From assembly GCF_014648515.1 (NCBI RefSeq), contig NZ_BMRG01000015.1, positions 1-64,000 of the forward strand: 64,000 nucleotides of DNA, written 5' to 3'. Under the pieces are notes generated by a model, which was given only the letters and a program-made list of their open reading frames with translations, searched no databases and had not been told where the DNA came from. The stretch's first letter is position 1. The number at the start of each line of letters is the position of its first letter. A program made the translations under genes and the position numbers. Below, one piece after another: positions 8,387 to 17,419 of this stretch. This DNA comes from Saccharothrix coeruleofusca (GTDB taxonomy: Bacteria; Actinomycetota; Actinomycetes; Mycobacteriales; Pseudonocardiaceae).

Positions 8387-9868
8387 TCAGCCGCAGTGCT
8401 CGAACTGGCTCTCGTACGACGACGCGCCCGCGCCGCCGCCCCACTTGACGCACTTGCCCGGCGCGGCGGCGGAGACCGGTCCCGCGAAGTACCCGAACTC
8501 GCCCGCGTCGACGCGCCGAGCCGAACCCTGGACCTCCAGGAAGGCCGAGGTTTGCGACGGCGTGCCCAAGGAGGCGGTCTTCGTGGTGGCCACGCAGTTG
8601 TTGCCGTTGGCCGCGTTGTAGGACAGGTACACCCGGCCGTCCCGGCCCAGCGGCGCGGAGTCGACCACCGAGTAGCCGCTGCCGCACACCGGCGCGCCGA
8701 GGTCGGCTTCGGTCACCACCGACCAGCGGATCGTGGCGTTGGCGTTCATCGCGGGCCCGGCCTCGTACAGCACGCCCGCCGAGGTGCCGGAGAGCTGCAC
8801 CATGTCGGAGTAGGCCGCGTCCTGGTCCCAGACCACGACGCCGCCTGCCTTGCCGCCCCAGTTGCCCCCCTCGTCGAACGAGGAGCGGATGACCAGCTCC
8901 TTGCGGCGGTCGCAGACCGACGGCGCGGCGAACAGGACGCGGTTGTGGCCCGCGCCCCGGTCGGTCGCGCTCATCCGCAGCGTCGAGCCCTGGACCACCG
9001 GGGTGACCAGGTCCTCCTCGAAGGCGAACCCGCCGTCGAAGGTCGCGCCGCCGTCGGCGCTGATCGCGTACGCCCGGTTGTTCCGGCCGCCGTTGAGGCA
9101 CTTGTCGTCGTTGTTGGCGTTGTTGCGGGCCGCTGCGTAGACGCGGCCGTCGGCCAGCTCGACCAGGCTGATCTCCTGCGGGTTCAGGCTCGCCGTGCCC
9201 GTGCCGGTGGCCCCGCGCTGCCAGGTGACGCCCTTGTCGTCGCTGTAGATGATCGAGCCGTGGTTCTTGCCGTTCCAGTGGTAGCTCATCCCGGCCACCA
9301 GCCTGCCCGCGTGCGCGCCCCTGGTCAGCACCAGCCCGTGGGAAGGGCCGGTGGCCAGCCAGCTCGGCGCGCCGCTGAAGCCCAGCTGCTCGGTCAGCAC
9401 CCTGGGCGCGGACCAGGTCTGCCCGTTGTCGTCGCTGATCGAGACCCGCGGGATGCGGTTGCAGTCGGGGTTGCGGTCGCACTCCATCACCGACAGCAGC
9501 ACGATCCGGTCGCTGCCGGGGACGACGATCGGGGTCGGGTTGCCCTTGGTGTCGCCGTGCCCCTCGATGACGACCTTCAGCGCGCCCCAGGTCCGGCCGC
9601 CGTCGGTGGAGCGCTTGACCACCAGGTCGATGTCGCCCAGGTCGTTGCAGAAGCTCGCGCCGCCGTTGCGGCCCTCGGCGAAGGCCAGCAGGTCGCCGTT
9701 GCCCGCCTTGACCACCGCCGGGATGCGGAAGCAGTCGTAGCCCTCGGTGTTCTCCTTGTAGACCACCGTGTTCGGCACGTCGTTGGCCGCTCGCGCCGGG
9801 GTGGGCGACAGCGCCGAGACGGCCGAGGCGGCGGCCAGGACGACCGCCGCTCCGGTCAGCAATCGCAT
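8387..9868 (-). CDS. Secreted sialidase (GH33) with C-terminal SapA-like module
   Basis: This exported exo-alpha-sialidase has 493 residues. A signal peptide occupies about 1-27 (cleavage near ARA). The six-bladed propeller shows the arginine-containing FRIP motif near 47 and five Asp-boxes: STDGGRTW, SDDNGQTW, SDDKGVTW, SADGGATF and SFDEGGNW. It would release sialic acids from glycoconjugates outside the cell. The last roughly 100 residues (from VCGSGYSVVDS to FEHCG) form a separate cysteine-containing module also found at the end of the neighbouring M23 peptidase. It starts 9 bp after the M23 stop, as the last gene of a three-gene secreted-protein operon. Confidence 0.9.
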   Translation of the reverse strand: MRLLTGAAVVLAAASAVSALSPTPARAANDVPNTVVYKENTEGYDCFRIPAVVKAGNGDLLAFAEGRNGGASFCNDLGDIDLVVKRSTDGGRTWGALKVVIEGHGDTKGNPTPIVVPGSDRIVLLSVMECDRNPDCNRIPRVSISDDNGQTWSAPRVLTEQLGFSGAPSWLATGPSHGLVLTRGAHAGRLVAGMSYHWNGKNHGSIIYSDDKGVTWQRGATGTGTASLNPQEISLVELADGRVYAAARNNANNDDKCLNGGRNNRAYAISADGGATFDGGFAFEEDLVTPVVQGSTLRMSATDRGAGHNRVLFAAPSVCDRRKELVIRSSFDEGGNWGGKAGGVVVWDQDAAYSDMVQLSGTSAGVLYEAGPAMNANATIRWSVVTEADLGAPVCGSGYSVVDSAPLGRDGRVYLSYNAANGNNCVATTKTASLGTPSQTSAFLEVQGSARRVDAGEFGYFAGPVSAAAPGKCVKWGGGAGASSYESQFEHCG

Positions 9869-9877
9869 GTCAGCCTC

Positions 9878-10768
9878 TCAGCCGCAGTGCTCGAACTCGC
9901 TGTCGTAGGCGGCGGTGCCGACGGAACCGCCCCACTTGACGCACTTGCCCGCGGCCACCGCGCTCACCGGGCCCGCGTAGTAGGTGAAGTTGCCCTGGTC
10001 GGTGATCCGCGCCTGGCCCTGGACTTCCAGGTAGGCCGTCGTCGCGCTGGCCGTGCCGATCGAGGTGCCCTTGATGGTGGCCACGCAGTTCTTGCCGGTG
10101 GTGGCGTCGTAGAGCAGGTGCACGGTGCCCGCCGAGCCGGGCAGCTGCGCCGTGTCGATCACGCTGTAGCCATCGCCGCAGACGTCCTCGGCGTCGTGCG
10201 GGTTGTCGCTGCCGCCGCCGTCGCAGGTGTTGCGGGAGGTCAGCGTCTGGTTGGGGTAGCCGAACCGGACGCCGTTGAAGTAGGCCGGGCGGAGGTTGCC
10301 GGGGTAGGACCCGTCCACGCGCACCTCGTAGTGCAGGTGGGCGCTGATGTTGTTGCCCGGCTTGCTGGTGTGCCCGACCTCGCCGATCTTCTGGCCCTGC
10401 GCCACGGTGGCGCCCACCGAGACGGTGCGGACGCGCAGGTGGGCGTAGTAGGTGTACCAGCCGCCGCCGTGGTCGATCTTGATCAGGTTGCCGTAGCGGT
10501 TGACCTCGCCCTGGTGGGCGGAGATCACCACGGTGCCCGCGGCGGCGGCCACGACGGTGTCACCCTCGTCCGCGCCCGCGCTGCTGCCCCGGTTGAAGTC
10601 GATCTCCCAGCTCTGGTGCGCGTTGCTGTTGTCGTTGTCCCCGTTCCACGACTGGCCGCAGGGAAACGGCAGCTGGAAGCGCGGCTCGGCGGCGGACGCC
10701 TGCGCGTTGGAGAGCACCAGCCCGGACAGCGCCGTCACCAGCGCCAGTGCCGCGGTTCTGATTCTCAT
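9878..10768 (-). CDS. Secreted M23 metallopeptidase with C-terminal SapA-like module
   Basis: This 296-residue exported protein has a signal peptide at about 1-27 and an M23/LytM peptidase domain at roughly 35-170. Zinc ligands are visible in HQSWEIDF (HxxxxxD) and HLHYE, with YTYYAHL as the second core motif. It would cut peptidoglycan cross-bridges or other extracellular peptides. The C-terminal about 95 residues (VCGDGYSVIDT to FEHCG) closely repeat the sialidase C-terminal module. The RBS AGAGGAGAAC precedes the ATG. It is the middle gene of the minus-strand operon. Confidence 0.9.
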   Translation of the reverse strand: MRIRTAALALVTALSGLVLSNAQASAAEPRFQLPFPCGQSWNGDNDNSNAHQSWEIDFNRGSSAGADEGDTVVAAAAGTVVISAHQGEVNRYGNLIKIDHGGGWYTYYAHLRVRTVSVGATVAQGQKIGEVGHTSKPGNNISAHLHYEVRVDGSYPGNLRPAYFNGVRFGYPNQTLTSRNTCDGGGSDNPHDAEDVCGDGYSVIDTAQLPGSAGTVHLLYDATTGKNCVATIKGTSIGTASATTAYLEVQGQARITDQGNFTYYAGPVSAVAAGKCVKWGGSVGTAAYDSEFEHCG

Positions 10769-10793
10769 GTCGGTTCTCCTCTGGGGGCGGAAG

Positions 10794-12002
10794 TCAGCAC
10801 TTGGGCGCGACGGGCGCGTCCGAGCCGGTCAGCAGGTAGGTGTCGGAGACGTAGTGGTCCGGTCCGATGCGGTCCCAGATGGTGCTGGTGCCGTACGGGC
10901 CGGTGACCTCCTCGCCCTCGACGTAGCACTCGACGATCACCTTGGCCTTGTTGGCGGCCAGGCCCTTGATGGCGGCGGTGGTGCTGGGCGCGGCGCGCAG
11001 GTTCAGCGGGCTGCCGCTGGTGTTGACCACGCCGGTCGGACCGGTGCCGGTCCACAGGTAGGACACGTTGATCCAGCCGTTGTCGGACATCTTCAGGCCG
11101 TCCCAGAAGGTGCCGTCACCCAGGTCGATGCCCGCCGGGTTGGCGGGCCTGCGGCCGAACTCGTCCTTGCCCCCGTTGTAGCCGTCCTGGTAGGCGGCCT
11201 GCGCCTCGGGCTTGCCCTGCGGCAGGTCCTTCCACATCTGGCGGGTGGCCGAGGGGTTCCAGTAGTCGTCCATGGTGTTCCACGGGCCGACGTCCCACAC
11301 CGGCGCGTACTCGCAGCGGCTGTTGTCGGTGCGGCACAACCGCACGGTGTAGTCACCGGTGTTCTTGGGCGCCAGGCCGCGACGCGAGGGCAGAGCGACG
11401 AAGTGGTCCCGGTTGCCGATGACGTGGCCGTTGGCGGTGGTGCGCCCTGCCAGCCCTTCCCTCGTGGCGAACACGCGGTAGGTCAGCGGCGCGGCAGCGG
11501 CACCGACCTCGGCGGCCCGCGTGCGCGGCGCGGCGTCGGCGGTGAGGTCGACGCGCTCGACGCTGGGCGCCGCACCGGTGGCGGACAGGGTCACGCGCAC
11601 CTGCACGGTGGTCACCGAGGCGGGCAGCGCTTCACCGGCGGGCGTCCACTCCGTCCAGTCGCGGTCGGAGGTCTTGCCGCGCACGTCCACCTCGACCGCG
11701 GCACCGGCCGGGACGTCGGCCTCGGCGCGGGCGCTGATCCGGTCCACCGGTCGGTCCAGCGACCGCTCGCCGAGCAGCAGGTAGCCCTGACCGGCGCGCT
11801 CGGCGCTGCCCAGGGTCAGCTCGCCGTCGCGCACCGCGACACCGACGTCGTCCCCGTCCACCGCGGACAGGTCGGCTGACCAGCTCGGTCCGGACTGCTC
11901 GGCCTGCGCGGGCGCCACGGCCGCGGCCAGCGCGGCGGGCACCGACAGGGCGGCGACGCCGAGCGCCACCGCCCGACTGGAGATCTTCGTTCGCCTGGTC
12001 AC
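10794..12002 (-). CDS. Secreted protein with barrel-like and SH3b domains
   Basis: This 402-residue exported protein starts at the GTG at 12002, chosen because GGGGAAGGGG precedes it. After a signal peptide (about 1-34, ending near AQA) comes a beta-rich region. A middle region around 170-320 (FVALPSRRG, DVGPWNTMDDYWNP) resembles double-psi-barrel-like actinobacterial cell-wall proteins. A C-terminal bacterial SH3 domain (LNLRAAPSTTAAIKGL onward) contains two cysteines. SH3b domains usually bind peptidoglycan. It is the first gene of the operon with the M23 peptidase and sialidase, and its SH3 domain is paralogous to that of the protein at 15115. Enzymatic activity is uncertain. Confidence 0.78.
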   Translation of the reverse strand: MTRRTKISSRAVALGVAALSVPAALAAAVAPAQAEQSGPSWSADLSAVDGDDVGVAVRDGELTLGSAERAGQGYLLLGERSLDRPVDRISARAEADVPAGAAVEVDVRGKTSDRDWTEWTPAGEALPASVTTVQVRVTLSATGAAPSVERVDLTADAAPRTRAAEVGAAAAPLTYRVFATREGLAGRTTANGHVIGNRDHFVALPSRRGLAPKNTGDYTVRLCRTDNSRCEYAPVWDVGPWNTMDDYWNPSATRQMWKDLPQGKPEAQAAYQDGYNGGKDEFGRRPANPAGIDLGDGTFWDGLKMSDNGWINVSYLWTGTGPTGVVNTSGSPLNLRAAPSTTAAIKGLAANKAKVIVECYVEGEEVTGPYGTSTIWDRIGPDHYVSDTYLLTGSDAPVAPKC

Positions 12003-12087
12003 CGCAGAAATCCCCTTCCCCAGTGGCACGGGGTGTCCGTGCCAGGGCAGGACTCAACGGGTCGCGGCTACAAGATCCGTACAAACC

Positions 12088-14979
12088 TCAGGCGAGCGCG
12101 GTGCGCAGCCGCTCCGCCAACGCCCGCTCCTCGCGCGAGGCGGACAGCTCCCGCCACAGCGCCAGCGCCGCCTCGAAGTGCTCGCGCGCCTGCTCCAGCC
12201 GCCGCGCCCGCTGGTGCAGCTCCCCCAGCAGCTCGCGGACCACCGCCTCGGAGCGGCGGTCGCGGTTGCGGCGGTGCGCGGCCAGGCAGCCGCCCAGCAG
12301 CACCTCGGCGTGCGCCGGGTCGCCACCGCGCAGGTGCACCTCGGCCAGGTCCTGGTGGGCGTAGACGACGCACTTGTGGTCGCCGAGGTCGTCGAAGATC
12401 GCCACCGCCTCGTCCAGCCGCTGCCTGGCCTGGTCGAGCTCGCCCCGGCGGCGGGCCAGCTCGGCCAGCCGCTGCCGGGCGTGCGCGGCGCGGTGCCGGT
12501 CGTCCACCGCCTCGGCCAGCGCCAGTGCGCCCGCGAACCACCGCTCGGCGTCGCGCAGGTCGCCGCGCTCCATCCGCACCGCGCCCAGCGCCAGCTCCAG
12601 CGCCGCCTGGCGCTGCCGGTCACCGCGCCTGGTGAACACCGCCAGCGCCCGGCCGCCGCGGTCCAGTGCGGCGTCGTGCTCGCCGCGGATGCGCAGCACG
12701 GTGATCGCGCCGGTCAGCGCGATGGCCGCGCCGTGCTCGTCGCCCGCCCGCTCGAACAGCTCGCGGGAGGCGTCGAACGCGGCCATCGCCTCGGCGTAGG
12801 CGTCCTGGTAGACGTGCACCAGGCCCAGGTTGCGCAACAGGATCGCCTCGCCCCGCTCGTCGCCCGCCCGGCGCGCGGCGGCCAGCGCCACCCGGTGCGT
12901 GCGCAGCCAGTCCTCGTGCCTGCTGCGCAGGTCGAAGTACGGCGCGAAGGCGGCGGCCAGCCGCCAGGCCAGGTCGTCGTGGCCCCACTCGGCGGCCAGC
13001 GCCACCACGGAGACGCCGGTGCCGGTCGTGGTGTCGTACCAGACGTCCGGTTGCGCCACCAGCGACTCCACGGCGGGCGGGCGCCACGCTCCGGCCGTCT
13101 CCCAGGACGGCACCAGGCCGAAGTAGTTCGTCGGCAGGCCGTCCGCGGCGGTGACGGCCAGCGCGAGGAAACCCTCCGCCACCCGGCGCACGGCCGCGCG
13201 GCGGTCCTGCTGCGGATCGTTCTCGGACTGCTCGCGGGCGTAAACGCGCAGCAGGTCGTGCAGCCGGTACAGGGGCTCGCCCCGGCTGTCCGCGCTGGCC
13301 AGCTCGACCAGGTGGGCGTCGACCAGCACGTCGAGCACGTCGTCGGCCTCGGAGCGGTCCAGCAGTGCGGCCACCACCCAGGAGGGGAACTGCCCCCGGC
13401 CGAGCAGGCCCAGACCGCGGAAGGCGCGGGCAGCGGTGCCGGACAGCTGGTCGTAGCTCAGCGCGACGCTGGCGCGCACCGCCAGGTCGCCGACGCGCAG
13501 CTCGTCGAGCAGCCGCCGCTCGTCGGCCAGCCGCTCGGCGAACCGGCGCAGCGTCCACTGCGGGCGGTGCGCCAGCCTGGCCCCCGCGACCCGGATCGCC
13601 AGCGGCAGGTAGCCGCACGACTCCAGGATCGCGGTCGCGCCATCGGGCTCGGCGGCCACCCGCGCGGCACCCGCCACGTCCGACAGCAGGCCCGCGGCCT
13701 CGTCCAGGGGAAGCACGTCCAGCTCGACGGTGTGCGTCCCGCCCAGGTCCGGCAGCCGGGTCCGACTGGTCAGCAGCACCGCCGACCCGCCCGCACCGGG
13801 CAGCAGCGGCCGCACCCGCGCGGCCTCGCCCGCGTCGTCGAGCACCACCAGAACCCTGGACGCGGCCAGCTTCGACCGCAGCAGCGACGCCCGGTCGGCC
13901 ACCTCGCGGGGCAGCGCGGTCTCCGGCACGCCCAGCGCGCGCAGCAGCTCCACCAGCACGTCGCCGGGCCGCCGCGGGTGGTCGGTGGTGCCGCCGAGGT
14001 CCACGTGCAGCTGGCCGTCGGGGAAATCCGCCCGCACCTCGTGCGCCACCCGCACCACGACCGCCGACTTGCCCACGCCGGGCGGGCCGGAGACGATCGC
14101 GACGGTGGGCCGCCCGGCCCGGCCGCGCTCGCGCAGCAGACCGACCAGCCGGTCCACCACGGCCTGCCTGCCGGTGAAGTCGAGCAGGTCCAGCGGCAGC
14201 TGGCAGACCGGCTCGTGCTCACCCGCCTCGGCGGTGACCAGCGCCGAGCGCAGCCCGCGCAGCCGGGGGCCCGGCTCCACGTCCAGCTCCTCGCGCAGCA
14301 CCCGCTCGGCCTCGGCGTAGGCGCCCAGCGCCTCGGCCCGGCGGCCCGCCCCGTCCAGCGCGGTCATCAGCTGCACCCAGCGCTCCTCGCGCAGCGGGTC
14401 GTCGTTGAGCAGACCGCGCAGCTCGACCACGGCCTCGCCGTAGCGGCCCAGCTCGATCTGCACGCGGGTGCGCAACTCCTGAGCGGACAGCCGCAGCTCG
14501 GCCAGCCGGGCCAGCGGCGCGCTCCAGGCGTGCCCGTGCGGCAGGTCGGCGAGCACGGGGCCGCGCCACAGCGCCTCCGCGCGCGTCAGCTCGACCAGGG
14601 CGGCCTCCTGCTCGCCAGCGTCGAGGGCGCGCTGGGCGGCGGCGACGCGGGCCTCGAAGACGACCCGGTCGACCTCATCGGGGGCGGCGTGCAGCAGGTA
14701 GCCCGCCGAGCGGGCCTCGATGCGCTCGGCCAGCTCGGCCTCGTGCTCGGCCAGGCCGCGGCGCAGGGCGTGCACGTAGGTGCGGATGTTCGCGGCGGCC
14801 GACCTGGGCGGCCCGCCGGGCCAGAGCACGTCGGCGAGGACGTCGGTGGACACGGTCACGCCCGCCTCGAGCACCAGCGCGGCCAGCAGGGCGCGCGGCT
14901 TCGCCCCGCCCAGCGCGACGCTGCGGCCCCCGACCACGACTTCGAGCGGTCCGAGCAGGCGAAACTCGACGGCAGACAC
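12088..14979 (-). CDS. AfsR/SARP-family regulator with NB-ARC and TPR domains
   Basis: This 963-residue transcriptional activator shows an OmpR-like winged helix at about 1-95 (VEFRLLGPLEVV), a BTAD domain to about 250, an NB-ARC ATPase with P-loop GPPGVGKSAVVV near 300, and C-terminal TPR helices. Such proteins switch on antibiotic or secreted-enzyme genes, with the ATPase gating activity. The GTG at 14979 is chosen because GGGGGGAG precedes it and VSAVEFRLLG is the family's beginning. It lies 85 bp upstream of the secreted-enzyme operon on the same strand and is divergent from the second SH3 protein, which makes both plausible targets. Confidence 0.9.
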   Translation of the reverse strand: MSAVEFRLLGPLEVVVGGRSVALGGAKPRALLAALVLEAGVTVSTDVLADVLWPGGPPRSAAANIRTYVHALRRGLAEHEAELAERIEARSAGYLLHAAPDEVDRVVFEARVAAAQRALDAGEQEAALVELTRAEALWRGPVLADLPHGHAWSAPLARLAELRLSAQELRTRVQIELGRYGEAVVELRGLLNDDPLREERWVQLMTALDGAGRRAEALGAYAEAERVLREELDVEPGPRLRGLRSALVTAEAGEHEPVCQLPLDLLDFTGRQAVVDRLVGLLRERGRAGRPTVAIVSGPPGVGKSAVVVRVAHEVRADFPDGQLHVDLGGTTDHPRRPGDVLVELLRALGVPETALPREVADRASLLRSKLAASRVLVVLDDAGEAARVRPLLPGAGGSAVLLTSRTRLPDLGGTHTVELDVLPLDEAAGLLSDVAGAARVAAEPDGATAILESCGYLPLAIRVAGARLAHRPQWTLRRFAERLADERRLLDELRVGDLAVRASVALSYDQLSGTAARAFRGLGLLGRGQFPSWVVAALLDRSEADDVLDVLVDAHLVELASADSRGEPLYRLHDLLRVYAREQSENDPQQDRRAAVRRVAEGFLALAVTAADGLPTNYFGLVPSWETAGAWRPPAVESLVAQPDVWYDTTTGTGVSVVALAAEWGHDDLAWRLAAAFAPYFDLRSRHEDWLRTHRVALAAARRAGDERGEAILLRNLGLVHVYQDAYAEAMAAFDASRELFERAGDEHGAAIALTGAITVLRIRGEHDAALDRGGRALAVFTRRGDRQRQAALELALGAVRMERGDLRDAERWFAGALALAEAVDDRHRAAHARQRLAELARRRGELDQARQRLDEAVAIFDDLGDHKCVVYAHQDLAEVHLRGGDPAHAEVLLGGCLAAHRRNRDRRSEAVVRELLGELHQRARRLEQAREHFEAALALWRELSASREERALAERLRTALA

Positions 14980-15114
14980 GCAGCTGGCTCCCCCCAGAGA
15001 CCTGGCCTTCGGAAACGGGCCGTTCTGGATCGTATGGGCAGGCCAGACCGACGACAATGGCCTCGCGCCGAACGCTTGTACGGCTCGTGTGCGCACCGCC
15101 GCGACGCTGCGCCC

Positions 15115-15777
15115 ATGACGTCTTCACGGATCAGGCGGATGGGTGCGGCCGCCGCGGTGCTGATCACCGCGGCGGTGGGATTGGCGGCGGGCGCGACGCC
15201 CGCGGTGGCGGCGGCGGCGACCGGCACGGTGGTGACGGCGGGCGATCCCCTGACCGTGCGCCGCGCGCCCACCACCTCGGCGACCGCGATCGGCTCGGTG
15301 GCCAACGGGACCTCCGTCGGCATCGACTGCCAGCTCAACGGGGTGTCGGTGGCAGGCCCCCTGGGCACCACGACCATCTGGGACTACGTGCCCGCCCTGG
15401 GCGGGTACATCTCCGACGGCTACGTGCGCACCGGCTCCGACGGCCGGGTGGCCCCGGACTGCGGGGTGGGCACCGGCAGCGCGGCCTGCTCGACCGGCGC
15501 GTGCGCCGGGGAGGCGCAGTTCCGCTCGAACGGCCCCCGCTTCTCCGTGTACGACCGCGACGCCGACGGCAAGTCCGCGGTGGTGGCCTACTGGCTCAGC
15601 AACGGCACCGGCCCGTTGTACGCCTGGAACTCCGGCGGCGATGGCACGGTCGCGGAGAGGACGGTCTCCGCGACCAAGGGCGACTGGATCTCCTACAAGG
15701 TCTGCGTCGCGGACTACTCGGCCACCGACCCCACACTCCAGTCCTGCAGCGCCGGGCTGACCGACTACGTCGCCTGA
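15115..15777 (+). CDS. Secreted SH3 domain protein
   Basis: This 220-residue exported protein has a signal peptide near 1-32 (cleavage AVAAAA). A bacterial SH3 domain covers about 35-115 (LTVRRAPTTSATAIGSV, TTIWDYVPA, DGYVRTGSD); its segments GPLGTTTIWD and TGSD..VAP..C match the SH3 domain of the protein at 10794-12002. A C-terminal cysteine-rich region (ACSTGACAG, near 125) is of unknown fold. The start is the ATG at 15115, 135 bp from the divergent SARP regulator. The phosphatase gene follows after 12 bp, so the two are probably co-transcribed. Confidence 0.8.
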   Translation: MTSSRIRRMGAAAAVLITAAVGLAAGATPAVAAAATGTVVTAGDPLTVRRAPTTSATAIGSVANGTSVGIDCQLNGVSVAGPLGTTTIWDYVPALGGYISDGYVRTGSDGRVAPDCGVGTGSAACSTGACAGEAQFRSNGPRFSVYDRDADGKSAVVAYWLSNGTGPLYAWNSGGDGTVAERTVSATKGDWISYKVCVADYSATDPTLQSCSAGLTDYVA

Positions 15778-15789
15778 AAGGGAACCGCG

Positions 15790-17325
15790 ATGCCTCCGAT
15801 GAAACGACGCGCCGTGCTGCTGGGCGGACTGGCCACGGCGGGCGCCGCGGCGCTGCCCTCGTGGGCGCACGCCCGCACCGCCGCCGCCGCGCCCGCGATC
15901 CGCGACCCGTTCCAGCTCGGCGTGGCCTCGGGCGACCCGCTGGCCGACAGCGTGGTGCTGTGGACGAGGTTGGCGCCCGCGCCGCTGAACGCCGACGGCT
16001 TCGGCGGGATGCCCGACGCCACCTACGACGTGGAGTGGGAGATCGCCACCGACCAGGCGTTCTCCTCGGTGGTCCAGCGCGGCACCACGACCACCACCCG
16101 CGCGCTGGGGCACAGCGTGCACGTCGAGCCGGTGGGCCTGGCCTCGGGCCGCGAGTACTTCTACCGCTTCCGCACCGGCGGGCACATCTCCCCCGTGGGC
16201 CGCACCCTCACCGCGCCCGCCGCCGGGGCGTCGGTGAGCCAGCTGAAGTACTGCTTCGCCTCCTGCCAGCACTGGGAGGAGGGGTGGTACCACGCGCACC
16301 GCGGCATCGCGGCCGACAACCCGGACCTGGTGCTGTTCCTCGGCGACTACATCTACGAGAAGCCCTCCGGCAGGGACGCGGCCGAGAAGGTGCGCGGGGT
16401 GTTCTACACCGACGAGACCACCACGCTGGCCGGGTACCGCGCCCGGTACGCCCAGCACCGCACCGACCCCAACCTCCAGGCTTCGCACGCCGCCGCGCCG
16501 TGGCTGGTGGTGTTCGACGACCACGAGGTGGAGAACAACTGGAACAGCTCGACCAGCCCGGCGACCGCGGCCCGCAAGGCCGCGGGCTTCCAGGCGTTCT
16601 ACGAGAACATGCCGGTCCGCTCCACGGTGAAGCCCAGCGGGTCCGCCATCAAGCTGTACCGCAACTTCCTGTGGGGCGACCTGGCCCGGTTCCACATGCT
16701 CGACACCCGCCAGTACCGCAGCGTGCAGACCAGCGGCACCACCTGCACGCCCTACCGCGACACCTCGCGCACCATCACCGGCACCGCGCAGGAGCAGTGG
16801 CTGCTCAAGAGCTTCGAGTCCCACCCGGCCACCTGGGACTTCCTCGGCCAGCAGGTGTTCTTCGCGCAGCGGGACGGCGACGGCGACAAGGCCACCTGCG
16901 AGAGCCCCGACTCCTGGGACGGCTACCAGGCCTCCCGCGACCGCATCGCCAAGGGCTGGGTGGACCGCCGCGTGCCCAACCCGATCGTGCTCACCGGCGA
17001 CGTGCACCGGCACTGGGCCGCCGACCTGCGCCTGGACTACTACGATCACAGCGACCCGATCATCGGCTCCGAACTGGTGACCACGTCGGTGACCAGCCAG
17101 AACGACTCCTCCGCGCCGAGCTCGGCCTGGCGGTCCAACAACCCGCACATCAAGTACGTGCAGAACAAGCGGGGCTACGTCCGGGTGACCGCCACACCGG
17201 ATCGGCTGACCGCCGACTTCCGGGTGGTGTCCAACGCCCTGGAGATCGATCCCGCCAAGGCGCTGCTCAGCACCGACGCCAGCTACGTCGTCGAAGCGGG
17301 CGCCAAGGGCCTGAAGCGGGCCTGA
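15790..17325 (+). CDS. phoD: Alkaline phosphatase D (PhoD family)
   Basis: This 511-residue exported phosphodiesterase/alkaline phosphatase is probably Tat-secreted: MKRRAVLLGG plus a hydrophobic core and AHA precedes the mature part. It has the PhoD N-terminal domain (FQLGVASGDPLADSVVLWTR) and a metallophosphatase core with metal ligands in LGDYIYE near 180, FDDHEVENNW near 240 and TGDVHRHW near 400. It releases phosphate from phosphate esters, with calcium and iron as family cofactors. GAAAGGGA precedes the ATG. Together with the Pit pair at 1.4-3.0 kb, this gives two phosphate-acquisition functions in the window. Confidence 0.93.
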   Translation: MPPMKRRAVLLGGLATAGAAALPSWAHARTAAAAPAIRDPFQLGVASGDPLADSVVLWTRLAPAPLNADGFGGMPDATYDVEWEIATDQAFSSVVQRGTTTTTRALGHSVHVEPVGLASGREYFYRFRTGGHISPVGRTLTAPAAGASVSQLKYCFASCQHWEEGWYHAHRGIAADNPDLVLFLGDYIYEKPSGRDAAEKVRGVFYTDETTTLAGYRARYAQHRTDPNLQASHAAAPWLVVFDDHEVENNWNSSTSPATAARKAAGFQAFYENMPVRSTVKPSGSAIKLYRNFLWGDLARFHMLDTRQYRSVQTSGTTCTPYRDTSRTITGTAQEQWLLKSFESHPATWDFLGQQVFFAQRDGDGDKATCESPDSWDGYQASRDRIAKGWVDRRVPNPIVLTGDVHRHWAADLRLDYYDHSDPIIGSELVTTSVTSQNDSSAPSSAWRSNNPHIKYVQNKRGYVRVTATPDRLTADFRVVSNALEIDPAKALLSTDASYVVEAGAKGLKRA

Positions 17326-17333
17326 TCACCGTA

Positions 17334-17364
17334 CTTCCCCGCCCAGGGGCCCTGGGCGGGGAAG
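17334..17364. terminator. Terminator after phoD
   Basis: A perfect 15-bp inverted repeat (CTTCCCCGCCCAGGG / CCCTGGGCGGGGAAG) with a single-base centre lies 9 bp after the phoD stop. Confidence 0.75.
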
Positions 17365-17373
17365 CCACTCCTC

Positions 17374-17415
17374 GGCACCACGCGAGGCCGTCTGGGGGCG
17401 GCCTCGCGTGGTGCC
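17374..17415. terminator. Second terminator between convergent genes
   Basis: Perfect 16-bp arms GGCACCACGCGAGGCC / GGCCTCGCGTGGTGCC with a 10-base loop sit 5 bp past the MMPL stop. With the hairpin at 17334 this makes one strong terminator per direction. Confidence 0.75.
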
Positions 17416-17419
17416 GGGA

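Noticed and set aside
12088-15777. Very long plus-strand frames opposite the SARP gene
   Set aside because: They arise from the high GC content opposite a real gene. Only the minus-strand frame shows domain motifs; the real plus-strand gene begins at 15115.
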